The notes beneath the pieces were generated by a model, which searched no databases, was not told where the DNA came from, and saw only the letters and a list, made by a program, of their open reading frames with translations. The translations under genes were made by a program, and so were the position numbers. Shown piece after piece: positions 8,905 to 18,155 of a DNA stretch of 64,000 nucleotides; within the stretch, counting starts at the first letter, position 1, and each line of letters begins with the position of its first letter. The stretch comes from Chitinophagales bacterium 33-2 (GTDB lineage Bacteria; Bacteroidota; Bacteroidia; Chitinophagales; Chitinophagaceae): contig MWYV01000045.1 of NCBI GenBank assembly GCA_002050435.1, forward strand, positions 1 through 64,000, read 5' to 3'.

Positions 8905-10743
8905 CTACTTCACCAACGTCATCACCCAGATGGATTTTGGTGGAATGACAGGGTCTTCGTTTAGATGAATAATTGCGTTGGTCACAATGTTTTTTGCAAT
9001 ACGGAATCCTTTTGCATGCTCCTCATAACGGCTTAACTGTACTGCCTGTTCTTTTTGTGAAGTGTTCATCACCACCATTACAGTTTCCTGGCTGTTGAAG
9101 CGGAAATAAGTATACAGTCCGTCCTGTGGAACATATTGTGCAAATTTTCCTGTTTTTAAAGCACTGGAATTTTTTCTGAAGTTTGCAAGCGTGCGCACAT
9201 AATTAAATGCTTCATGCTCCCTTTCCGTTCTTCCTGCCATTTCAAATTTATTGGCAGCATCACCTGTCCAGCCACCGGGAAAATCAAGCCGCACCCAGCC
9301 ATCAGGATTGGAAACACCTTTCATTAAAATTTCTGTACCGTAATACATCTGGGGTATTCCACGTGCTGTCATTAACCAGCCTACACCCATCTTAAACTTT
9401 TCAAAATCCTCTCCCACTTCTGAAAAGAATCTTGTTTTGTCGTGGTTGTCCAGAAAGTTCACATGCTTCATTGGGTCGCGATAAACAAAATCCTGCGCAA
9501 GTGTATTGTATAATTTATTTACGCCTTCCGTCCAGCCAAAATTTTCATTCAGGGCAGGAATAATGCCATACAGGTGTGTCTGAAAATCGGTTACAGCCGG
9601 AAGATTGCTTTTAAAGGGAATATTAAAATGATTCTGTGTAAAGAAAGCCTGGTTGATCACTCCATGCACCCAGGTTTCTCCAAACAAATGCAGTTTTGGA
9701 TATTCATCGATTAAAGCCTTGTTGCACCGGTTCATAAAATCAAGATCATTGTATGCATAAGTATCGATGCGCCATCCATCCAGTCCAAATTCTTCAGTTG
9801 ACCAGATGGCATGTTGAATCAGGAAGTTGGCAAAGAGTGGATTTTTCTGGTTGATGTCGGGCATGGCAGTTACAAACCATCCATCGCTCATGATCTTTTT
9901 ATCAATTGCGGATGCATAAGGATCAAATAATGGCTGGTCCTTGTAAGAGGTTTGAGTGTACTTCGGCCAGCGATGAAACCAGGTACTATCAGGCATGTCG
10001 CGAAAGAGAAAATGTTCGATACCTGTATGGTTGTACACTGCATCCTGGATGATCTTCATCCCTCGTTTGTGCAGGTCGGTGATCAGGTCATGGTATGCCT
10101 TTTCTCCACCCAACCTGCGGTCGATGCGGTAATGATTGGTGAAGGCATAACCGTGTTCCGTGCGGTTCGGCATATCATTTTCAATCACAGGATTCAGCCA
10201 CAAAGCAGTTACACCCAGGTCTACCAGGTAATTCAATTTGTTTTGAATGCCTTTAAGATCGCCGCCATGTCTTTCAAAAATCGTATCGCGGTTGAGCGAC
10301 TGATCTCTCATTCCAGGTACGCGGTCGTTGGATAGGTCGCCATTACTAAAACGGTCTGGCATGATCAGGTAAATGAAATCTTCAGCTGTTACACCTTTAA
10401 TTCTTGACTTTCCATTTTCGCTGCTGCGCGCTTTTAACTGGTAAGTAATTGATTGATGTCCGGGTATGTTTATCGTAAATGTTCCGGGCTTTGCGGCAGG
10501 TGCAATGTTGAGGTCAAGGAACAGGTAATTTTTATTGTCAACCCTTGTAACTTTCTGAATCGACACTCCGGGATATTGTACTGAAGCTTTTGTATGCATT
10601 CCAATACCCGAATCCCTGATCATGAGCTGGATCTTATTGTATTTCATTCCTGTCCACCAATGCGTGGGATAGACTTCCGGCTGTTGTGCAAACGATGCAG
10701 ACACAACAAATACGAATACGATAAACAGTATTGATTTTCTCAT
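8905..10743 (-). CDS. Secreted GH13 amylase, neopullulanase/cyclomaltodextrinase type (SusA-like)
   Basis: The 612-residue protein has a signal peptide (1-20, SASFAQ). An N-terminal Ig-like domain of the cyclomaltodextrinase/neopullulanase group spans about 22-105. The GH13 barrel carries the full triad: Asp327 in GWRIDTYAYND, Glu356 in LFGETWVHG and Asp435 in FLDNHDKTRF. VYNHTG at 236-241 is conserved region I. Such enzymes cut maltodextrins, cyclodextrins or pullulan in the periplasm. The start overlaps the upstream transporter stop by 4 nt (ATGA), so the two are probably translated together. Substrate preference cannot be fixed from sequence. Confidence 0.92.
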   Translation of the reverse strand: MRKSILFIVFVFVVSASFAQQPEVYPTHWWTGMKYNKIQLMIRDSGIGMHTKASVQYPGVSIQKVTRVDNKNYLFLDLNIAPAAKPGTFTINIPGHQSITYQLKARSSENGKSRIKGVTAEDFIYLIMPDRFSNGDLSNDRVPGMRDQSLNRDTIFERHGGDLKGIQNKLNYLVDLGVTALWLNPVIENDMPNRTEHGYAFTNHYRIDRRLGGEKAYHDLITDLHKRGMKIIQDAVYNHTGIEHFLFRDMPDSTWFHRWPKYTQTSYKDQPLFDPYASAIDKKIMSDGWFVTAMPDINQKNPLFANFLIQHAIWSTEEFGLDGWRIDTYAYNDLDFMNRCNKALIDEYPKLHLFGETWVHGVINQAFFTQNHFNIPFKSNLPAVTDFQTHLYGIIPALNENFGWTEGVNKLYNTLAQDFVYRDPMKHVNFLDNHDKTRFFSEVGEDFEKFKMGVGWLMTARGIPQMYYGTEILMKGVSNPDGWVRLDFPGGWTGDAANKFEMAGRTEREHEAFNYVRTLANFRKNSSALKTGKFAQYVPQDGLYTYFRFNSQETVMVVMNTSQKEQAVQLSRYEEHAKGFRIAKNIVTNAIIHLNEDPVIPPKSIWVMTLVK

Positions 10744-12140
10744 ACGTTTGAAATTGGTCTTTGTTCAAATTCCATTAGATCATCTACGATTTGCTCTGCA
10801 GAATCATTATGGTTGTCCTTTACAATAAAATTCAAAAAACCCGCAATCACCATGGAAACGCCGCCCACAACAAGGGCATAAATGGCCTGGTTGTCAAAAA
10901 AAGTATTTATGAAAAAACCCAGGATGGCTGCCGCCACGATCTGGGGTATAACAATAAAGAAATTAAAGACGCCCATGTAGAAGCCCATTTTATTTGCAGG
11001 TAGCGCACCTGCAAGAATTGCATAAGGCATGGTGAGCGTGGATGCCCAGGCCAGTCCAACTGCGATCATTGGTAGCAGCAACATCATGGGTGATGTAATA
11101 AAGAAGATGCTGATCAATCCTAAACCGCCGATAATAAGGCAAAACATGTGCGTGAATCTTCTGCTTGTTTTGGATGCAACAATGGGAAGTAAAAATGCTG
11201 CCAGTGCAGAAGTGCCGTTATAGACCATGAACATGATGCCCACCCAGTCCCCCGCATCCTGAAAGTTTTTGGATGTAGTATCATTGGTACCATAAGCGTT
11301 TTGGGCAACGCCAGAGGTGGTATAGATCCACATGGAAAAAAATGCAAGCCAGGTAAAAAATTGCACTACGGCCAGTTGCAACATGGTTTTCGGCATGGTG
11401 CCGATACCAGTTACGATCTCTTTAAAACCATTGAACAATCCTTCAGTCTGAAGTTTTTCCTGTTCCCATTTTTTAATGTCCTCAGGAGGAAATTCTTTAG
11501 TAGTGAATACGGTCCATAAAACAGCCACCAGGAATACTGCACCGCCAATGTAAAACGAATATTTTACAGAATCAGGGATCACACCTTCGGCAGCGGTATT
11601 ACTAAATCCCAGGTAGTTGGTGAAGAAGTAAGGCAATAAAGAAGCGATAACGGCACCTAACCCGATAAAGAAGGTTTGCATGGCAAAGCCTGTGGTACGC
11701 TGAGAGGGAGGCAGCTTATCACCCACAAATGCACGGAAAGGTTCCATTGAAATGTTGATGGAAGCATCCAATACCCATAAAAGAACAGCAGCCATCCATA
11801 ATACGGAGGAATTGGGCATCAGGAAAAGTGCAATGGAAGAAAGCACAGCACCAATAAAAAAGAAAGGGCGGCGTCTGCCCCACCATGGATGCCATGTACG
11901 GTCGCTGATATACCCAATAATGGGTTGAACCAGCAATCCTGTTACGGGAGCTGCGATCCACAGGAAGGCGATGTTATTGATGTCTGCACCCAGCGTCTGA
12001 AATATCCGGCTGACATTGGCATTTTGCAGAGCAAAACCAAACTGGATCCCGAAAAATCCAAAACTCATATTCCAAAGCTGAGAGAAACTAAGCCGCGGTC
12101 GTTTTATTGTTGGATGAATATCCACCAAGCTGTTAGCCAT
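10740..12140 (-). CDS. MFS sugar transporter, probably for maltose or maltodextrin
   Basis: The protein has 12 predicted membrane segments and the loop-2 motif GYISDRTWHPWWGRRRPFFF of the GPH/SLC45-like branch of the major facilitator superfamily. The ATG at 12140 (MANSLVD) is chosen over a TTG two codons earlier. It overlaps the amylase start by 4 nt. The pairing suggests that periplasmic amylase products are carried across the inner membrane. Specificity for maltose is inferred from context alone. Confidence 0.85.
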   Translation of the reverse strand: MANSLVDIHPTIKRPRLSFSQLWNMSFGFFGIQFGFALQNANVSRIFQTLGADINNIAFLWIAAPVTGLLVQPIIGYISDRTWHPWWGRRRPFFFIGAVLSSIALFLMPNSSVLWMAAVLLWVLDASINISMEPFRAFVGDKLPPSQRTTGFAMQTFFIGLGAVIASLLPYFFTNYLGFSNTAAEGVIPDSVKYSFYIGGAVFLVAVLWTVFTTKEFPPEDIKKWEQEKLQTEGLFNGFKEIVTGIGTMPKTMLQLAVVQFFTWLAFFSMWIYTTSGVAQNAYGTNDTTSKNFQDAGDWVGIMFMVYNGTSALAAFLLPIVASKTSRRFTHMFCLIIGGLGLISIFFITSPMMLLLPMIAVGLAWASTLTMPYAILAGALPANKMGFYMGVFNFFIVIPQIVAAAILGFFINTFFDNQAIYALVVGGVSMVIAGFLNFIVKDNHNDSAEQIVDDLMEFEQRPISNV

Positions 12141-12300
12141 AAGCAATCATTAGCGTTTGATTGCTGAAAGTTAATAAGGAATAAGATACAATGTGTAGGT
12201 GGGACACATTTTGTTTTGAGGGAGGAAAGAGCTAGAGGAGCTTTTGGCTGTTAGCTGTTAGCTGGGGAAACATTTCTTGATTTTGAAATTCCTTCGTGGA

Positions 12301-12445
12301 AGCCTTTCTTGTTGCCCGCAAAAATTTCGGATGAACGCAAAAGATCCATCTGCGAAAATCTGCTAATCTGCGGGAAGCCTTTCCGTTGCTCCCAGATCTT
12401 GGATGAACGCATCTGCGAAAATCTGCGTAATCTGCGGGAGACCTT
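12301..12445. repeat. Direct repeat of about 75 bp in the MFS-glgC spacer
   Basis: Two imperfect copies start with AGCCTTTC at about 12301 and 12377. Each contains GGATGAACGCA and then a TCTGCGAAAATCTGC...TAATCTGCGGGA segment. The spacer 12147-12498 also holds a GCTGTTAGCTGTTAGCT repeat (12246-12264) and an ACCT-rich run near its right end. No gene is visible in it. Confidence 0.65.
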
Positions 12446-12498
12446 ACATGACGAAACCCTCCTCCCTGAACCTCGTACCTAAACCTTGCCGCTACCGC

Positions 12499-13770
12499 CT
12501 ACCCAATACTGTAGCCATTTGGCAACACTGCTCCTTTTTTAATCACCACAATTCCTTCCTTCACCGTGTACAAAGGCGTATCTATATCCGCCAGCGACGC
12601 TCCTCCAATAATTTGCACATTGTCACCGATCCTGCAGTTTTTATCTATGATCGCATTCTGAATCACACAGTCGGATCCAACACCCAGTTGCGGAATCCCC
12701 TGTTCAAGGTCAAGCGCAATATCTTCCAGGGTTTCATAATAATCACTGCCCATTATATAAGTATTGATCAGCGTTGAACCATGCCCGATCCGCGACCGGA
12801 TACCTATGACCGAGTGATCAAGTTTTGCTGCATTGATGATACATCCATCGGCAATGATGCTGTGATTGAATAAAGTACCGCTGATCTTAGCGGGCGGCAA
12901 CATCCTTGCCCTTGTATAAATGGTTTTCGTATTATCAAAAAGGTTGAATTCAGGAATGTCTTTTGTTAGCCCGATATTGGCGTGAAAAAAAGCGGGGATG
13001 TTACCAATGTCCTCCCAATAACCTTCATACTGGTAAGAGGCCACCCTGTATTTTTCAATGGACTGTGGAATGATCTCTTTACCAAAATCAGTTGCATCTT
13101 TAAATTCATTCTGTAGCATATCAAACATCAGGGCCCGGTTAAAAATGTATATGCCCATTGATGCCAGGTAAACTTTTCCTTTATTAAGCATTTCATCACC
13201 TGTATCACTCACCCAGTTTTCAAGACCGGATTTCGGTTTTTCCGTGAAGGAAGTGATCATGCCTTCCTCGATCTTGAGGATGCCAAAATCAGAAGCTTCT
13301 TTTTCAGTAACCGGAATGGTGGCAATGGTAATATCAGCATTCTTCTCTTTGTGCTCTGCAAGCATTTCCTGGAAGTCGATTTGATACAACTGGTCGCCGG
13401 AAAGTATCAGGATATATTCACTGTCGAATGGTGCAATATGCCTTAAACCCTGTCTTACTGCATCGGCCGTTCCCTGGAACCATGTTGGATTATCGGGGGT
13501 TTGTTCTGCAGCAAGAATGTCAACAAAAGCAGAACTGAATACACTGAAGTGATAGGTATTTTTTATATGCCTGTTGAGGGAAGCAGAATTGTACATGGTC
13601 AGCACAAACATCCTGGTGATCCCTGAATTTAAACAGTTGGAAATAGGAATATCAACCAGCCTGTATTTTCCTGCGATCGGAACGGCGGGTTTCGAGCGGC
13701 TGGATGTAAGTGGTGACAACCTGGTTCCTGCCCCGCCTCCTAATATTACTGACAACATTTGTTTGCTCAT
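12499..13770 (-). CDS. glgC: Glucose-1-phosphate adenylyltransferase (ADP-glucose pyrophosphorylase)
   Basis: This 423-residue enzyme makes ADP-glucose, the donor for glycogen synthase. It shows the nucleotide-binding start GGGAGTRLSPLT (11-22) with SKPAVPIAGKYRLVD, then ILSGDQLYQIDF, FTEKPKSG and YEGYWEDIG, all family hallmarks. A left-handed beta-helix C-terminal half follows (ISGTLFNHSIIADGC, VIGIRSRIGHGS). It lies 101 nt downstream of glgA on the same strand and ends in the repeat-rich spacer before the transporter. Allosteric effectors cannot be predicted. Confidence 0.95.
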   Translation of the reverse strand: MSKQMLSVILGGGAGTRLSPLTSSRSKPAVPIAGKYRLVDIPISNCLNSGITRMFVLTMYNSASLNRHIKNTYHFSVFSSAFVDILAAEQTPDNPTWFQGTADAVRQGLRHIAPFDSEYILILSGDQLYQIDFQEMLAEHKEKNADITIATIPVTEKEASDFGILKIEEGMITSFTEKPKSGLENWVSDTGDEMLNKGKVYLASMGIYIFNRALMFDMLQNEFKDATDFGKEIIPQSIEKYRVASYQYEGYWEDIGNIPAFFHANIGLTKDIPEFNLFDNTKTIYTRARMLPPAKISGTLFNHSIIADGCIINAAKLDHSVIGIRSRIGHGSTLINTYIMGSDYYETLEDIALDLEQGIPQLGVGSDCVIQNAIIDKNCRIGDNVQIIGGASLADIDTPLYTVKEGIVVIKKGAVLPNGYSIG

Positions 13771-13828
13771 AATCTTAATTTTCTTTGGTTCCTAAATCTT
13801 CAACCTACCATTTCTGATTATACAAGAA

Positions 13829-13836
13829 CAAAAATA
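13829..13836 (-). promoter_or_regulatory. Candidate -7 element for glgC
   Basis: TATTTTTG on the minus strand fits TAnnTTTG and lies 58 nt upstream of the glgC ATG. No clear TTTG is seen at the -33 distance, so support is partial. It would allow glgC to be transcribed independently of glgA. Confidence 0.35.
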
Positions 13837-13871
13837 GCCATTCATTGCTATCTGCATGCAGGTGTCATTCA

Positions 13872-15290
13872 TCACTGCAGCGACTGGTACAATTGAATAT
13901 AATCTTTAGCAGAAGCATCCCAGGAATTATCGAGGTGCATCATGTACGTCCGCATCCAATTGTATAGGTCTTTTTTATTATGGTAAAGATCGATGGCTCT
14001 TCCAACAGAATAAGTGATGTCGTTAACATCAGCATTATTGAACCTGATACCATAACCCTGCCAGTCACCAAAATCCTTCACCGTATCTTTTAAACCACCT
14101 GTACTGCGCACCATGGGAATGGTACCATATCGCAAGGCATACATCTGGTTCAAACCACAAGGTTCTACCCTGCTGGGCATCAGCAAAAAATCTGCCCCGG
14201 CATACATCAGGTGACTCAATGACTCATTGTATCCCATATAAGTATTTACGTAACCGTTGAACTGGTGTTTCACTTCATCAAGCCTGTTTTCTACTTGCGC
14301 ATCACCTGATCCTAAAACCAGGAAATTCGCATTGCCATGGTGCTGGTAAATGGAATTGCGTATGGCGTCTGGCAATATATCTGCAGCTTTTTCTCCCACC
14401 AGACGACCAATAAAAGCAATCAGCGGTTTGTCTGGATCCAGTCCAAAATGACCGGCCAGTTCTTTTTTGTTTTTTCGCTTTCCTTCCTTCACCATGTGAT
14501 CATCATAGTTCTTCACGATCATGCTGTCTTTGGAAGGATCCCATACATCGGCATCAATACCATTTAATATGCCCACACTTTTTCCTCTTTCATATTGCAT
14601 AAGGTTTTCAATTCCATTGGCGGACTGCCGCAATTCATCGAGATAACTCGGACTCACAGTGGTTACCTTCCAGGCGCATTTAATGGCGCAGGCCAGCGGA
14701 TTGATGGCATGATCCCAGTCGAGCAATCCCCACTGGGCGGTATCATAAGGTGGAAGCAGGTAAAATTTTTCCCAGCCAAACTGTCCCTGGTATTGGGCAT
14801 TGTGAATGGTAAAAACTGTTGGAACAGACGCCAGGTGCCTGAATGCAAATGCATATTTGATAAAGAAGGGAATGAGTCCTGTATGGTAATCATGACAATG
14901 AATGACACCGGGCTTGTGAAGCCATTTGCTGATCCAGTCGCAGACAGCAATCTGGAAAGCCAGAAATCTTTCCGTATCATCATCATATCCATAGATCTTT
15001 TCCCTGTCAAGCAATCCATTAATATCTACGAGGTACAATTCAAAACCCAGTGTATTGTTCTTTTCTTTAATAACAGCATAATTAAATGCATGCTGGCCCA
15101 TTTGCTGTTGGCCTTCGTGTACCAGTTCCCATTCATTGCTGAATAAAAATTTTGTACGGTACATGGGCATGACCACTTTCGACTGTTGCCCATGTTCGTT
15201 CTGGTATTTTGGCAAGGCACCCACTACATCCCCCAACCCGCCTGCTTTTGCCACCGGATAACATTCTGCTGAAACATGAATAATTTCCAT
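13872..15290 (-). CDS. glgA: Glycogen synthase (ADP-glucose type, GT5)
   Basis: This 472-residue GT5 enzyme elongates alpha-1,4-glucan from ADP-glucose. The N-terminal substrate loop is AKAGGLGDVVGALP (14-27) with Lys15 in the KxGGL motif. The C-terminal Rossmann half contains FIGRLVGEKAADIL and PSRVEPCGLNQMYALRYG, with the conserved Glu in the latter, then STGGLKDTV. It is the first gene of the leftward glycogen/maltodextrin block and is divergent from the hexose permease gene (111 nt between starts). Confidence 0.95.
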   Translation of the reverse strand: MEIIHVSAECYPVAKAGGLGDVVGALPKYQNEHGQQSKVVMPMYRTKFLFSNEWELVHEGQQQMGQHAFNYAVIKEKNNTLGFELYLVDINGLLDREKIYGYDDDTERFLAFQIAVCDWISKWLHKPGVIHCHDYHTGLIPFFIKYAFAFRHLASVPTVFTIHNAQYQGQFGWEKFYLLPPYDTAQWGLLDWDHAINPLACAIKCAWKVTTVSPSYLDELRQSANGIENLMQYERGKSVGILNGIDADVWDPSKDSMIVKNYDDHMVKEGKRKNKKELAGHFGLDPDKPLIAFIGRLVGEKAADILPDAIRNSIYQHHGNANFLVLGSGDAQVENRLDEVKHQFNGYVNTYMGYNESLSHLMYAGADFLLMPSRVEPCGLNQMYALRYGTIPMVRSTGGLKDTVKDFGDWQGYGIRFNNADVNDITYSVGRAIDLYHNKKDLYNWMRTYMMHLDNSWDASAKDYIQLYQSLQ

Positions 15291-15338
15291 ACATCAATTC
15301 AATCTGGTTGAAGGTAGGTTAAAATCTTTTTTAACTTA

Positions 15339-15372
15339 TTTGTACTCCTTGTTTTTCTATAGGTAAACTTTG
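15339..15372 (+). promoter_or_regulatory. Promoter of the hexose permease-glucokinase unit
   Basis: TTTG at 15339-15342 and TAAACTTTG at 15364-15372 are separated by 21 nt. The layout is that of Bacteroidota housekeeping promoters, with one extra base in the -7 element. The ATG of the permease follows 29 nt later. Confidence 0.5.
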
Positions 15373-15401
15373 GTATTTTCAGCTTTAATAAAAAAATAAT
15401 A

Positions 15402-17180
15402 ATGGCAACATCCATGGGACCGCAAAGGACCACAGCTTCAACAACCAAAACTGCACCGATTCCTACGAACTATGGTGCACTTGGCACCCTTGTCACTGTT
15501 TTTTTCTTTTGGGGATTTATTGCTGCCGGAAACAGCGTATTCATTCCTTTTTGTAAGAGCTATTTTAGTTTAGACCAGTTTCAGAGCCAGTTAGTTGATT
15601 TTGCTTTCTATACTGCTTATTACCTGGGTGCACTTGTTCTTTTTGCCTATGGCGCTTTTGGAGGTAAAGACCTCGTTGCAAAATGGGGTTATAAAAAAAG
15701 TATTGTTTATGGTTTGCTGTTTTCCGCACTAGGTGCAATTGCTATGATCATTGCTGTGAATGCAAACACCTTTGAAGGGATGTTATTCGGGCTCTTTATT
15801 GTTGCATTGGGTTTTTCTTTACAGCAAACCGCTGCCCAGCCTTTTTCTATCAGCCTTGGCGATCCTTCCACAGGCACGAGCCGTGTGAATTTGGGCGGTG
15901 GTGTCAATTCCTTTGGAACCATGATCGGGCCTATCATTGTTGCATTTGCTCTGTTCGGAACAACTGCGGCCATTACAGATGATATGATCCAGACGCTCAG
16001 CCTGGAAAAAGTGGTGATCTTATATGCAGGCGTAGGCGCGCTGTTTATTGGTGCAGCCGCTTTATTTTATTTCTCAAAAAAAGTGCCTGCAGGAATTTCT
16101 ACTGAAAAAACCGAATCTGCAAACAAAGCATTGTACGCATTGTTGATCATGACCGGATTGCTGATCGTCATGTTTGTTCCTGTTTTTAATAGTTATAAGA
16201 TAGATCCCGCAAACCTGAATGATTTTGAAAAACATGACCTGGAAACCTACAGGATGAAATGGCTGTTTGGTGCGCTGGTAGTGGTGGTGGGAGGATTATT
16301 GCTTAGCAATGCACTTGCAAAGAAAAACAGTGATGGATGGGGTGCGATGAAATATCCGCAACTGGTTCTGGGTATGCTGGGCATTTTTGTTTATGTAGGT
16401 GTCGAGGTTTCCATTGTTAGTAATTTAAGTGAGTTATTGAGTCAGCCGGATTTTGGCGGCTACCCTTCTTCGCAGGTGGCGCCCTTCATCTCGATGTATT
16501 GGGGTAGTTTAATGATCGGAAGGTGGACCGGAGCCATATCAGCTTTTGAATTTAAAAGTGCTACAAAAAAGATCCTGATGCTGGTGGTTCCCATCATTGC
16601 TTTTGGGATCGTATTGGCAGTGAATGCAATTTCCAAATATGATGTAACGCCGCTTATTTATTATATCGTTTGTGTTTTAGTGCAGATCGCTGCTTTTTAT
16701 TTAAGCAAGGATAAGCCTGCGCGCACATTGCTGATCTTCTCCGGGTTAGGATTGCTTGCCATGGTCATTGGTATTCTTTCCACCGGAACTGTGGCTATCT
16801 ATGCATTCCTGAGTGGTGGATTGTTTTGTTCAATCATGTGGCCAGCCATTTTTAATCTTTCATTGTTAGGACTTGGAAAATACACAACACAAGGTTCCGC
16901 ATTTTTGATCATGATGATCCTGGGTGGCGGTATCATTCCACCGATACAAGGCAAGCTTGCAGATTATATTCAAACACAATCTGATGTACCTGGAGAAGGT
17001 ATTCACCAGTCGTACTGGGTAGCGGTTGCCTGTTTTGCTTACCTTGCTTTCTTTGCATTTATTGTACGCGGCATTTTACGCAGGCAGGGAATTGATTATG
17101 AAAGAATTGCTGATGAAGACCTTGAACCTTTAACCACTTCACCTCAAAGTGCTTTGGATGTTATAGACCCAAAAAATTAA
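15402..17180 (+). CDS. FHS-family sugar permease (GluP/FucP type) with extra membrane segments
   Basis: The 592-residue major facilitator shows FHS-type signatures: [17 protein letters not shown] at the first helix, [42 protein letters not shown] and, near the C-terminus, [20 protein letters not shown]. Typical members have about 430 residues. The surplus lies in two insertions, at about 245-310 and 415-460, each holding hydrophobic helices, so 14 or more membrane segments are likely. It is 3 nt upstream of the ROK kinase and presumably brings glucose or a related hexose into the cytoplasm for phosphorylation. Confidence 0.88.
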   Translation: MATSMGPQRTTASTTKTAPIPTNYGALGTLVTVFFFWGFIAAGNSVFIPFCKSYFSLDQFQSQLVDFAFYTAYYLGALVLFAYGAFGGKDLVAKWGYKKSIVYGLLFSALGAIAMIIAVNANTFEGMLFGLFIVALGFSLQQTAAQPFSISLGDPSTGTSRVNLGGGVNSFGTMIGPIIVAFALFGTTAAITDDMIQTLSLEKVVILYAGVGALFIGAAALFYFSKKVPAGISTEKTESANKALYALLIMTGLLIVMFVPVFNSYKIDPANLNDFEKHDLETYRMKWLFGALVVVVGGLLLSNALAKKNSDGWGAMKYPQLVLGMLGIFVYVGVEVSIVSNLSELLSQPDFGGYPSSQVAPFISMYWGSLMIGRWTGAISAFEFKSATKKILMLVVPIIAFGIVLAVNAISKYDVTPLIYYIVCVLVQIAAFYLSKDKPARTLLIFSGLGLLAMVIGILSTGTVAIYAFLSGGLFCSIMWPAIFNLSLLGLGKYTTQGSAFLIMMILGGGIIPPIQGKLADYIQTQSDVPGEGIHQSYWVAVACFAYLAFFAFIVRGILRRQGIDYERIADEDLEPLTTSPQSALDVIDPKN

Positions 17181-17183
17181 ATC

Positions 17184-18155
17184 ATGATCGATTTGTCAAA
17201 TGAATTTGCTATAGGAATTGATATTGGAGGAACCAACACAAAATGGGGCATTGTCAATCATCGTGGGGATATCACCGAAAAAGGTGAATTGAAAACCGAT
17301 GGATATCCAACTATTGAATCTTTTGTTGACAAACTTTATGAAACGCTTTCGCCCATTATTCAGCGTCATGCAACAATTGGTAAGATCAAGGGCATTGGTA
17401 TTGGTGCACCCAATGGAAATTTTTATACCGGAACGATTGAATATGCACCCAACCTGCACTGGAAAGGGATCATTCCTTTGACGAAACTGGTAACTGCACG
17501 TTTTAGCTTACCATCTTTGCTTACCAATGATGCAAATGCTGCAGCTGTTGGTGAAATGATGTATGGAGCAGCACGCGGCATGAAAGATTTTATCATGATC
17601 ACATTGGGCACCGGCGTTGGTAGTGGCATTGTGGCCAATGGATCTGTGATCTATGGACATGATGGATTTGCAGGTGAACTCGGACATACCATCATCAGAC
17701 CGGGAGGAAGAAAACACTGGTCAACAGATCTTGTGGGTTCACTTGAAGCATATTGTTCGGCTACCGGCATTGTACTTTCTGCAATGGAATTGCTGGAACA
17801 ATCAACAGCAGATAGTTTATTAAGACAATTTGCTCCCGAAACAATTGATTCAAAAAAAGTGTACGAATGCGCAGTACAGGGTGATGCGATCGCAAAAGAA
17901 GCCTATCGTTTTACCGGACAAATCCTTGGTGAAGCACTGGCTAATTTTGTAATGTTTTCTTCGCCCGAATCCATCATATTATTTGGTGGCGTAATCAAGG
18001 CCGGCGACTTGATTATGCAACCTACAAAAGAACACATGGAAAAAAATGTACTGCCGATCTTCCGCAACAAAATAAAGCTCATCTTCAGTGAACTGAAAGA
18101 AGCCGATGCTGCCATACTTGGCGCCAGTGCACTCGTTTGGGAAATGCGTGACTAA
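17184..18155 (+). CDS. ROK-family glucokinase lacking the zinc cysteines
   Basis: This 323-residue sugar kinase has the ATP-binding GIDIGGTNTKWG (11-22), the catalytic Asp116 in TNDANAAAVGE, the phosphate loop ITLGTGVGSGIV (139-150) and GELGH (164-168). The usual CxCGxxGCxE zinc motif is replaced by GRKHWSTDLVGSLEAY (175-190), with no cysteine at the three metal positions. His168 is retained. It follows the permease by 3 nt, so import and ATP-dependent phosphorylation of glucose are likely coupled. The 3' end overlaps the convergent GNAT-nitrilase gene by 4 nt. Confidence 0.88.
   Translation: MIDLSNEFAIGIDIGGTNTKWGIVNHRGDITEKGELKTDGYPTIESFVDKLYETLSPIIQRHATIGKIKGIGIGAPNGNFYTGTIEYAPNLHWKGIIPLTKLVTARFSLPSLLTNDANAAAVGEMMYGAARGMKDFIMITLGTGVGSGIVANGSVIYGHDGFAGELGHTIIRPGGRKHWSTDLVGSLEAYCSATGIVLSAMELLEQSTADSLLRQFAPETIDSKKVYECAVQGDAIAKEAYRFTGQILGEALANFVMFSSPESIILFGGVIKAGDLIMQPTKEHMEKNVLPIFRNKIKLIFSELKEADAAILGASALVWEMRD

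Noticed and set aside
14595-15146. Plus-strand 183-codon frame opposite glgA
   Set aside because: Lies entirely inside glgA, which has all GT5 motifs; the translation shows no family features.
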